Assembly (NCBI GenBank): GCA_937965665.1
Contig: CALCJE010000098.1
Coordinates: 1 to 9,478, forward strand
Reading direction: 5' to 3'
DNA from: an uncultured Bacteroidales bacterium
GTDB lineage: Bacteria; Bacteroidota; Bacteroidia; Bacteroidales; UBA4417
Length of the DNA stretch: 9,478 nt
Made by a program: the position numbers and the translations under genes. Position 1 is the stretch's first letter, and the number at the start of each line of letters is the position of its first letter. Positions 1-5,543 of this stretch are shown here, one piece after another. Below the pieces are notes generated by a model, which did not search any database, was not told where the DNA came from, and saw only the letters and a program-made list of their open reading frames with translations.

Positions 1-439
1 GTGTAATTCCGAGTTGAAGCAGATTTGCAAATTCCCCCGATTGCACCGCAGTAATATCGCCAACAAAACCATAATCGATATCTGCCACCGGGCGTTTGCT
101 GGCTTTAACCAGGTTTAAATCGGCACCGGTAAATCCTGCAGCATTGCAATCCCTGGCCTGAAGCGCGGCTACCGTGTTTTTATTTACAAGCCCCCCATAC
201 ACCATGGTAACAATCTCGAGTGTTTCGGCATCGGTTATCCTGCGGCCCTCCACCATTTTACTTTCAATACCGAGTTTCGCGGCCATACGGGTAGCAGCCC
301 TGCCTCCGCCATGCACCAGTATTTTCAATCCGGGCAATGCAACAAAACGATCGAGAAACCCTGAAAGGCTTTCCGCATCTTCGAGTATTGCGCCGCCTAC
401 CTTTACAACAGTAAGCTTCTGTGTTTGGATTCCGGACAT
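1..439 (-). CDS. argB: Acetylglutamate (or succinylglutamate) kinase, N-terminal 146 codons, cut by window edge
   Basis: Phosphorylates the gamma-carboxyl of N-acylglutamate with ATP, the second step of arginine synthesis, in the cytosol. Translation from the ATG at 439 gives the amino acid kinase fold signatures: VVKVGGAIL (residues 11-19, phosphate-binding Lys13), LVHGGGRAAT (41-50), the acylglutamate-binding EGRRITDAETL (64-74), and FTGADLNLVKA (103-113). The family is about 255-300 residues, so roughly 110 or more residues lie beyond position 1. The first beta strand begins near residue 9, so there is no N-terminal helix of the kind that arginine-inhibited hexameric NAGKs use. By inference the enzyme is a dimer insensitive to arginine, and control would rest on ArgR. 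It follows argD by 9 bp, so the two are probably translationally coupled. Acetyl versus succinyl substrate cannot be told from this fragment. Confidence 0.95.
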   Translation of the reverse strand, partial: MSGIQTQKLTVVKVGGAILEDAESLSGFLDRFVALPGLKILVHGGGRAATRMAAKLGIESKMVEGRRITDAETLEIVTMVYGGLVNKNTVAALQARDCNAAGFTGADLNLVKASKRPVADIDYGFVGDITAVQSGEFANLLQLGIT

Positions 440-448
440 TTGCTAATT

Positions 449-1573
449 TTAAGAAAGTATGGCTTGGAGCGAATCTATCAGCTGATCGACATCATTTTTG
501 TTAATCCCCAGTGGTGGCAACAACCGCAGTGTTTTTTTCCCGCTGTAACCTGTAAAAATGTGGTGGGTAAAAAGCAATTCCTTACGAAGCTGTGCAATAT
601 CAAATTCAAATTCGAGGCCAATCATCAGGCCCATTCCACGGGTTTCGGACAGGCCTTTCAGTGTCCTGGATTTTGCAGCCAAATATTCGCCGACCAGGGC
701 CGCATTCTCTATAAGATGCTCTTCTTCAATCACATCCAGCACAGCTTTTGCAGCAGCACAAGCCAGGTGGTTACCCCCAAAAGTAGTACCCAGCATGCCA
801 TGCCATGGTTTAAATTCAGGACTTATAAGTACGCCACCTATCGGAAACCCGTTACCCATTCCCTTGGCTACCGTAATAATATCAGGCTTTATAGCAGCAA
901 ACTGGTGCGCAAAAAACTTACCGCTGCGCCCGTAACCACTTTGTATTTCATCGAGGATAAGGAAAGTCCCGTTTTGTTTACAAAGGGCACTTAATTCCTG
1001 CAGAAACACCGGGTCGGGAGCAAAAATGCCGCCCACACCCTGTATCCCTTCGATGATCACTGCCGAAACATCGCCTGCCTGCAGTGCCTTCCGGGTTGCA
1101 TCGAGGTCGTAACGGTCAATAAATTCGACCTGGTGGACCGCATTGAACGGGGCCACAATGGAGGGATTATCGGTACAAGCCACGGTGCCCGAGGTACGCC
1201 CATGAAAAGCATGTCGGTATGCTAGCACTTTACTTCGCTTATTGGTAAATGAAGCCAGTTTGAGCGCGTTTTCGTTGGCCTCGGCCCCTGAATTACACAG
1301 GAACAACGAATAATCAGGGTATCCGGATAAGCGGCCGAGTTTTTCAGCGACCTGCTGTTGCAAACTAATAACTACTGAGTTACTGTAGAAAGCAATCCGG
1401 TTTAGCTGATCTGTAATGGTTTTTACATAATGCGGATGCGTGTGACCGATGGATATCACAGCATGCCCACCGTAGAAGTCGAGATATTCGTTGCCATGGC
1501 TGTCGTATATCCGGCTTCCGGTTGCCTTAACCGGCTCAATATCAAAAAGAGGGTAAACGTCGAAAAGATTCAT
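449..1573 (-). CDS. argD: Acetylornithine/succinylornithine aminotransferase
   Basis: PLP-dependent class III aminotransferase converting N-acylglutamate semialdehyde plus glutamate to N-acylornithine and 2-oxoglutarate. At 374 residues it is complete and of normal length (family about 375-405). Visible motifs: YLDFYGGHAV near the N-terminus (30-39), NSGAEANENALK (94-105, PLP phosphate binding), FHGRTSG (123-129), LDEIQSGYGRSG (207-218, with Asp208 facing the pyridine nitrogen), ITVAKGMGNGFPIGG (233-247, Schiff-base Lys237) and TTFGGN (263-268). The ATG at 1573 is supported because the protein begins directly with the usual N-terminal strand region (MNLFDVYPLFDIEP). It sits 23 bp after argC and 9 bp before argB. 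The order argC-argD-argB argues for arginine synthesis over catabolic AstC or GABA transaminase roles. The family is broad, so acetyl versus succinyl specificity stays open. Confidence 0.95.
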   Translation of the reverse strand: MNLFDVYPLFDIEPVKATGSRIYDSHGNEYLDFYGGHAVISIGHTHPHYVKTITDQLNRIAFYSNSVVISLQQQVAEKLGRLSGYPDYSLFLCNSGAEANENALKLASFTNKRSKVLAYRHAFHGRTSGTVACTDNPSIVAPFNAVHQVEFIDRYDLDATRKALQAGDVSAVIIEGIQGVGGIFAPDPVFLQELSALCKQNGTFLILDEIQSGYGRSGKFFAHQFAAIKPDIITVAKGMGNGFPIGGVLISPEFKPWHGMLGTTFGGNHLACAAAKAVLDVIEEEHLIENAALVGEYLAAKSRTLKGLSETRGMGLMIGLEFEFDIAQLRKELLFTHHIFTGYSGKKTLRLLPPLGINKNDVDQLIDSLQAILS

Positions 1574-1596
1574 TTCAGAGAATTATTGTTTCCAGG

Positions 1597-2577
1597 TTAA
1601 AAACCTATGGATTTCAAATGGAGGCCGGCATCTTCGGGTAAGCCAAACACCAGGTTCATATTTTGTACGGCCTGTCCCGATGCGCCTTTTATCAGATTAT
1701 CAATCAGGCTGAGTATGTATAGTTTATTGTCGAAACGCTCCACATAAAGTATGCATTTGTTGGTATTAACCACCTGCTTCAGATCGGGATTCGACTGGCT
1801 GATGATGGTAAAGGGGTGGTTTTTATAAAACTCAGCATATAGCTTTTCAATTTCCTGCTGGCCCGAAGAGCATTCGGTATAGCAACTGGTAAGTATGCCC
1901 CGGCTGAAATTGCCGCGTACCGGTACCAGGTTAATGGATTTATCGAACCCCGGCTGCAGTTTTGTAACGCACATCCCGATTTCCTTTAAATGCTGGTGCC
2001 TGAATGGTTTATAAACCGAAACGTTGTTGTTTCGCCAGCTAAAATGGGTGGTTTCGGAGGGCGATTGTCCGGCCCCGGTTGAGCCGGTAATGGAAGTTAT
2101 ATGCACTTCATTTTTCAGCAATCCTGCAGCAGCTAAAGGGAGCAAAGCAAGTTCAATAGAAGTGGCAAAGCAACCCGGGTTTGCAATAAAAGCTGAACTT
2201 TTTATTTTTTCCCGCTGCAATTCGGGCAATCCATATACAAAGTCGTGGCTTTCGTCGCGAAAATCGGCTGAAAGATCTATCACTTTTACATGAGCGGGCA
2301 AGGTGTTTTGCTCCATAAAGAGTACACTTTGCCCGTGCCCTTTACACAAAAATACTACATCGGTATCCTGGTAATCTATATCACTGAAAACCAGGTCGGT
2401 TTCACCCAATAAATCTTTATGAACTGTGTAAACCGGCTTGCCTGCATTGCTGTCGCTGTGCAGGTATTTTACCTCTGCAAACGGATGGAAGAGCAGGATA
2501 CGTAAGAGTTCGCCCGCGGTATACCCGGCAGCGCCTTCAATGGCTACACGTATTTTACTGGTTTCGGTAGTATTCAA
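1597..2577 (-). CDS. argC: N-acetyl-gamma-glutamyl-phosphate reductase, TTG start
   Basis: NADPH-dependent reductase turning N-acylglutamyl phosphate into the semialdehyde, the third arginine step. The 326-residue protein has the nucleotide-binding turn EGAAGYTAGELLR (14-26), DLSADFR (101-107), the active-site FIANPGCFATS (130-140, catalytic Cys136), TGSTGAGQSPS (164-174), the HQH region likely holding the catalytic His (194-196), and the C-terminal LIKGASGQAVQNMNL (295-309). The start codon is TTG at 2577-2575: an in-frame TAA lies only five codons upstream, and no ATG or GTG occurs between that stop and the nucleotide-binding motif. TTG is therefore the only reasonable initiator here, giving about seven residues before the first beta strand. 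It follows argG by 50 bp. No promoter element was seen in that gap, so it is probably read from the operon transcript. Confidence 0.95.
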   Translation of the reverse strand: MNTTETSKIRVAIEGAAGYTAGELLRILLFHPFAEVKYLHSDSNAGKPVYTVHKDLLGETDLVFSDIDYQDTDVVFLCKGHGQSVLFMEQNTLPAHVKVIDLSADFRDESHDFVYGLPELQREKIKSSAFIANPGCFATSIELALLPLAAAGLLKNEVHITSITGSTGAGQSPSETTHFSWRNNNVSVYKPFRHQHLKEIGMCVTKLQPGFDKSINLVPVRGNFSRGILTSCYTECSSGQQEIEKLYAEFYKNHPFTIISQSNPDLKQVVNTNKCILYVERFDNKLYILSLIDNLIKGASGQAVQNMNLVFGLPEDAGLHLKSIGF

Positions 2578-2627
2578 TTTACAAAGGTTTTAATTATGAC
2601 TGATGGCAAAATTTGATGCAGCAGGTT

Positions 2628-3827
2628 TCAGTTCTTTTTGTTCTTTTCCTGTACGAAACGATGTATTTTCAATTGGTTACCAAGTATTTTGGTAAAGCCT
2701 TTCACATCGGCAGCACTCCAGCCTTCGTTCATTTCGCCGTATTGCCCGAAACCGGCGTTCATCAGGTCGAAATCGCTTTTTATGCCGTTTATACCAAAGC
2801 GGTAAGGCTGCAGGCTGACAAATACCTCGCCGGTTACGGTTTCCTGCGAATCATCGAGGAACTTTTCGATATTCCGCATCACCGGGTCGAGGTACTGGCC
2901 TTCGTGCAACAGCATCCCGTACCAGGTGCCGAGTTGCTCTTTCCAGTATTGCTGCCACTTGGTAAGCACGTGTTTTTCGAGTGCATGATGCGCTTTTATG
3001 ATGATCATTGGAGCGGCAGCCTCAAAACCAACCCGTCCCTTGATGCCGATAATAGTATCGCCGATATGCATGTCGCGGCCCACAGCAAAAGCGGAAGCAA
3101 TATCCTCAATGGCCCGGATTGCATCCGTTGGCGCATACGCTGTTCCGTTTACATGGGTTACCTCACCTTTGTTGAACGTAAGGGTGAGAATTTCTTCACC
3201 TTGTTTTTTAAGCTGTGATGGATAAGCCGTTTCGGGAAGGGGTAAATGCGACGAAAGCGTTTCTTTTCCACCAATGCTGGTTCCCCACAATCCTTTGTTG
3301 ATGCTGTATTCCAGTTTTTTCCAGTCGGCTTCGAAACCTTGTTTTTTGAGGTATTCAATTTCGGCATCGCGCGAAAGTTGCAAATCGCGGATGGGGGTTA
3401 TGATTTGAATATCAGGCGCAATAATGTTGAAAACCAGGTCGAAACGCACCTGGTCGTTGCCGGCGCCTGTAGATCCATGAATTACATATTTTGCTCCGAT
3501 TTTAACCGCATATTCAGCAATAGCAAGCGCCTGGAAAGTACGTTCCGAGCTCACCGAAAGCGGGTAAGTTCCGTTTTTCAGCATATTGCCATAAATCATA
3601 AACCGGATGCATTTCTGGTAATATTCGTCTTCGATGTTAAGCGAAACATGCGATGCCGCACCAAGTTGCATGGCACGCTGACCGATGGCATCCAGTTCGG
3701 AGTTCGAAAACCCGCCTGTATTTACCAGTGCAGTATGAATTTCGTATCCTTTTTCAACACTTAAATATTTGGTACAGAACGAGGTGTCTAAACCTCCACT
3801 GAATGCCAGTACTGCTTTTTCTTTCAT
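2628..3827 (-). CDS. argG: Argininosuccinate synthase
   Basis: ATP-dependent joining of citrulline and aspartate to argininosuccinate, the penultimate arginine step. The protein is complete at 399 residues, the usual length. Domain markers in order: the N-type ATP pyrophosphatase loop LAFSGGLDTSF (7-17), the YPLSVSSERTFQA region (88-100), and HGSTGAGNDQVRFD (117-130), matching the family's citrulline/aspartate-binding HGxTGxGNDQ block. GLWGTSIGG lies further on. The C-terminal oligomerisation helix is less conserved and ends in a basic tail (EKNKKN). The ATG at 3827 directly precedes the first strand (KEKAVLAFSGG), leaving no room for a later start. It is separated from the upstream GNAT gene by 109 bp, one of the larger gaps in the operon, and an ARG-like sequence abuts the start codon. 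A role in arginine synthesis is secure from sequence and neighbours. Confidence 0.97.
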   Translation of the reverse strand: MKEKAVLAFSGGLDTSFCTKYLSVEKGYEIHTALVNTGGFSNSELDAIGQRAMQLGAASHVSLNIEDEYYQKCIRFMIYGNMLKNGTYPLSVSSERTFQALAIAEYAVKIGAKYVIHGSTGAGNDQVRFDLVFNIIAPDIQIITPIRDLQLSRDAEIEYLKKQGFEADWKKLEYSINKGLWGTSIGGKETLSSHLPLPETAYPSQLKKQGEEILTLTFNKGEVTHVNGTAYAPTDAIRAIEDIASAFAVGRDMHIGDTIIGIKGRVGFEAAAPMIIIKAHHALEKHVLTKWQQYWKEQLGTWYGMLLHEGQYLDPVMRNIEKFLDDSQETVTGEVFVSLQPYRFGINGIKSDFDLMNAGFGQYGEMNEGWSAADVKGFTKILGNQLKIHRFVQEKNKKN

Positions 3828-3842
3828 TGTATCTTTATTAAT
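3827..3842 (-). promoter_or_regulatory. Weak ARG-box-like site at the argG start
   Basis: The 16 bases read TTGTATCTTTATTAAT on the plus strand and match 12 of 16 positions of the strong ARG box before argR (ATGTATATTTATACAT). The placement is also the same, abutting or overlapping the gene's start codon. A TGTATAT half site lies about 26 bp further upstream (3854-3860), but not at the 21-bp spacing of a proper pair. The left arm is better conserved than the right. No TAnnTTTG promoter element was seen in this gap, and the AT richness makes a chance match possible. Confidence 0.3.
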
Positions 3843-3936
3843 TCTGATGAATTTGTATATGCTTTATAACTGCGGCAATAACCTGTAAGGTTCATTCTAA
3901 TTGCCCTGGTATTGATTTACCAACCTGTATGCAGGC

Positions 3937-4641
3937 TTAAAAAAACCAGAACAATTTCTTTTTCGCGGTGAGGTTATTCGCTCCGCCTCCATTGCGTTTA
4001 TTCAGCAATCGCATCAGCACAAATTGTTTGAAGCGCATCCACCGGTCGTAAACAGGCAGCGGGTGCTGGAGGGTTTCGGGTTCTTTGGTTTCGTGAACGC
4101 CCTGTTTTTCCCAAACCGGGTCGTAAAGCATGCCTGTGCAGAGGCAGTGCTTACGTTCGGTACGCGTAAGGATATCGTAATTTACGCACGACTGGCAACC
4201 TTTCCAGAAGGAATCGTCGTTGGTAAGTTCACTGAAAGTCACAGGCTTGTATCCCAGCTCGCTGTTTATTTTCATCACGGCAAGCGCGGTGGTAAGCCCG
4301 AATATTTTTGCATCAGGGAAAAGCTGGCGCGATAAAGCGAAGGCAGCACGTTTTATATCTTTTGCCACGCCATGCCCGCGGTATTCGGGCCTCACGATTA
4401 AACCTGAGTTGGCAACGAACTTTTTATTGCCCCAGCTCTCGATGTAGCAGAACCCGACAAACATATCGTTGCTGCTGGCAATAATGGCTTTGCCCTGGTT
4501 GATTTTGTCGATAATATACTGTGGTTCTCTTTTTGCGATACCGGTGCCACGTATTTTTGCCGATTCTTCAATGGTTTGAAGTATCTGCTGCACAAATTTT
4601 ATATCCTCTGCAGTTGCAACACCTACTTTAATCTCATTCAT
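3937..4641 (-). CDS. GNAT-family acetyltransferase with Cys cluster, probable N-acylglutamate synthase
   Basis: Cytosolic acyl-CoA-dependent N-acyltransferase of 234 residues. The GNAT fold is seen from residue 3 to about 140: FVGFCYIESW (61-70, beta4), GLIVRPEYRGHGVAKDI (80-96, with the R/Q-x-x-G-x-G/A pyrophosphate loop at 88-93), then AVMKINSELGYKP (121-133). After the fold comes GCQSC (148-152) and KHCLC (164-168), a CxxC-x13-CxC pattern that could bind a metal. A basic, amphipathic C-terminal stretch follows, ending in KKKLFWFF. The gene lies between argR and argG in an operon that otherwise lacks an acylglutamate synthase, so the first step (glutamate plus acetyl- or succinyl-CoA) is the natural role. 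From memory, genetic work in Bacteroides supports this role for the orthologous gene beside argG; I could not verify that here. It is distinct from classical ArgA and ArgJ. The ATG at 4641 begins right at the first strand. Confidence 0.75.
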   Translation of the reverse strand: MNEIKVGVATAEDIKFVQQILQTIEESAKIRGTGIAKREPQYIIDKINQGKAIIASSNDMFVGFCYIESWGNKKFVANSGLIVRPEYRGHGVAKDIKRAAFALSRQLFPDAKIFGLTTALAVMKINSELGYKPVTFSELTNDDSFWKGCQSCVNYDILTRTERKHCLCTGMLYDPVWEKQGVHETKEPETLQHPLPVYDRWMRFKQFVLMRLLNKRNGGGANNLTAKKKLFWFF

Positions 4642-4698
4642 TATTCCGGGTATTTTTAATGTTAATTTCTGTTTATTGAACTTGCAACAGCCTTATGA

Positions 4699-4719
4699 AG
4701 AAAGATGAAATATCTTTCT
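4699..4719 (-). other. Inverted repeat (8-bp stem) in the argR–GNAT spacer
   Basis: AGAAAGAT and ATCTTTCT face each other around a 5-base loop, in the middle of the 139-bp gap between argR and the acetyltransferase gene. The flanking ATGAA and TTCAT can extend pairing with an interior bulge. The stem is AT-rich and no T run follows on the minus strand, so it does not look like an intrinsic terminator. A leader structure or RNA processing site is possible; function unknown. Confidence 0.35.
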
Positions 4720-4763
4720 CCGGCTTTCATTTAACCTGAATGTAACTCGTAAAAGTCGGTTTA

Positions 4764-4779
4764 CCTGAAGGTTTTCAGG
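4764..4779 (-). other. Hairpin directly after the argR stop codon
   Basis: On the minus strand, CCTGAA-AACC-TTCAGG forms a 6-bp stem with a 4-base loop starting one base after the argR TAA. A TTTT run comes only about eight bases after the stem, so this is a poor intrinsic terminator. It may give partial termination or protect the argR message end, making argR a partly separate transcript from the biosynthetic genes. Confidence 0.35.
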
Positions 4780-4780
4780 G

Positions 4781-5260
4781 TTAATCCAGTTTTGATTCTA
4801 TGCCAGGGATCACAGAGCCCAGGGCTCGGAGTATTTCCTGCTGACTGTAGCCTTCGCGTGGTATCACCATGATCGTGTCGTCGCCGGCAACAGTACCTGC
4901 TATTTCGGGAAGCCGGGAACTGTCAATAAAAGTGGCAACCGTTGATGCAAAAGCCGGGAAAGTGCGTATAACACAAAGGTGGTACGAGAATACCAATGAA
5001 AGCACGCTGTTAACCGGTATAGCAGGCGCACTGCCCGGCTGGCTGTTTTGCTGAAGCTGTTCGTTCAGTACATACACGCTTCCCTTTGCCGCGTCGGCCA
5101 GCTTCCCGACGCGAAGTTCTTTTAAATCGCGCGACAGCGTAGCCTGGGTAAGTTCATATCCCGAATTGCGCAGCGATTCCAACAACTCTTCCTGGCTCGC
5201 AATTTTGGAATCGAGTATAATGCGTTTAATCTGGTTGAGACGATCAATTTTTGTATTCAT
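4781..5260 (-). CDS. argR: Arginine repressor ArgR
   Basis: Arginine-sensing transcription factor that binds ARG boxes as a hexamer. The 159 residues match the family length of about 150-160. The N-terminal winged helix-turn-helix (about 5-65) contains EELLESLRNSGYELTQATLS, followed by the near-invariant SRDLKELRV (43-51). A linker rich in Gln, Pro, Ala and Ser (about 67-82) leads to the C-terminal oligomerisation and effector domain. That domain carries GTVAGDDTIMVIP (122-134), whose Asp127-Asp128 pair corresponds to the residues that bind L-arginine in the family. The ATG at 5260 gives the expected N-terminus. Two ARG boxes lie across its promoter and start codon, so autorepression is likely. 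It is first in the arginine operon, 139 bp ahead of the GNAT gene with hairpins between them. Confidence 0.97.
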   Translation of the reverse strand: MNTKIDRLNQIKRIILDSKIASQEELLESLRNSGYELTQATLSRDLKELRVGKLADAAKGSVYVLNEQLQQNSQPGSAPAIPVNSVLSLVFSYHLCVIRTFPAFASTVATFIDSSRLPEIAGTVAGDDTIMVIPREGYSQQEILRALGSVIPGIESKLD

Positions 5261-5275
5261 GTATATTTATACATT
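5258..5275 (-). promoter_or_regulatory. ARG box 1 (operator for ArgR)
   Basis: CATGTATATTTATACATT contains a perfect palindrome of 7-bp arms (ATGTATA / TATACAT) around a TT centre and overlaps the argR start codon. Length and form fit the 18-bp ARG boxes of the ArgR/AhrC family. A second box begins exactly 21 bp away, the spacing seen for paired ARG boxes bound by one ArgR hexamer. Confidence 0.8.
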
Positions 5276-5278
5276 GAG

Positions 5279-5296
5279 ACTGCAAATTTATACATT
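5279..5296 (-). promoter_or_regulatory. ARG box 2 (operator for ArgR)
   Basis: ACTGCAAATTTATACATT matches box 1 at 13 of the 16 core positions, with the TTTATACATT arm identical. The two 18-bp boxes are separated by 3 bp (gag), the canonical paired layout. The proposed -7 promoter element of argR lies inside this box, so bound ArgR would block RNA polymerase. Confidence 0.7.
5283..5290 (-). promoter_or_regulatory. Putative -7 element of the argR/arginine operon promoter
   Basis: On the minus strand TAAATTTG fits the Bacteroidota -7 consensus TAnnTTTG. Transcription would start near 5276, giving a leader of about 16 nt before the argR ATG. No clear TTTG -33 element is seen at 19-21 bp; instead there is an A/T tract (plus strand 5319-5340) further upstream. 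No comparable element was found in the later gaps of the operon, so this may drive all the arginine genes. Confidence 0.5.
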
Positions 5297-5498
5297 ATTT
5301 GAATAGAAATCCTGTTTTTGAAAAAAAACTAAAAAAAATCAGCGGCAAAGGGTGCTTGTAACGATAATCACACAGTTTCTAACTCATGTTTGAATGGGTG
5401 CGAGGAACAATTCCTTATCAATAATGTAAAAATCTCTATTGCATTCGTCGGCAAATAAACCCTCTTTATCCATAAACATTCCCTGTACATATATCTTA
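5297..5498. other. Central part of the divergent intergenic region, no gene seen
   Basis: This is the centre of the 283-bp gap between argR and the efflux genes. It holds A-runs near 5319-5340 and a small inverted repeat AGGAA-CAA-TTCCT (5403-5415) that could be an operator for an unknown regulator. A 12-codon ATG-to-TAA frame (5386-5424) lies over the repeat, with no recognisable product. No RNA gene or riboswitch was recognised. Confidence 0.4.
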
Positions 5499-5530
5499 TT
5501 TTCTATCTTTTAGTTGCCGGTATAATTTTG
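5499..5530 (+). promoter_or_regulatory. Putative promoter of the efflux operon
   Basis: TAATTTTG at 5523-5530 fits the Bacteroidota -7 consensus TAnnTTTG. A TTTT at 5499-5502, 20 bp upstream, is only a poor match to the TTTG -33 element. Transcription would begin near 5537, which leaves almost no leader for the ATG at 5544 but about 22 nt for the in-frame ATG at 5559, favouring the later start. Confidence 0.4.
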
Positions 5531-5543
5531 ATTCGTTCATTAA

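Noticed and set aside
425..994. 189-codon plus-strand open frame across argD and the start of argB
   Set aside because: It is antisense to argD and shows no domain or plausible translation signals.
3246..3764. 172-codon plus-strand open frame inside argG
   Set aside because: It is a frame shadow antisense to a fully recognisable argininosuccinate synthase.
3880..3892. AACCTGTAAGGTT palindrome in the GNAT–argG gap as an operator
   Set aside because: The arms are only 5 bp, similar ACCTGTA strings recur elsewhere in the window, and it has no clear relation to a promoter.
3940..3962. Intrinsic terminator at the end of the GNAT gene (T7 run before the stop)
   Set aside because: The only stem available is 4 bp of A/T-rich pairing within the coding sequence, and argG follows on the same strand.
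5386..5424. 12-codon ATG-to-TAA frame in the divergent region as a leader peptide
   Set aside because: It has only one Arg codon, no clear ribosome site, and lies upstream of the likely efflux promoter, so it has no evident attenuation role.
5258..5543. Joint arginine control of the divergent efflux genes through the ARG boxes
   Set aside because: The boxes are about 250 bp from the efflux start and sit on the argR promoter; nothing like them lies near the efflux promoter element.
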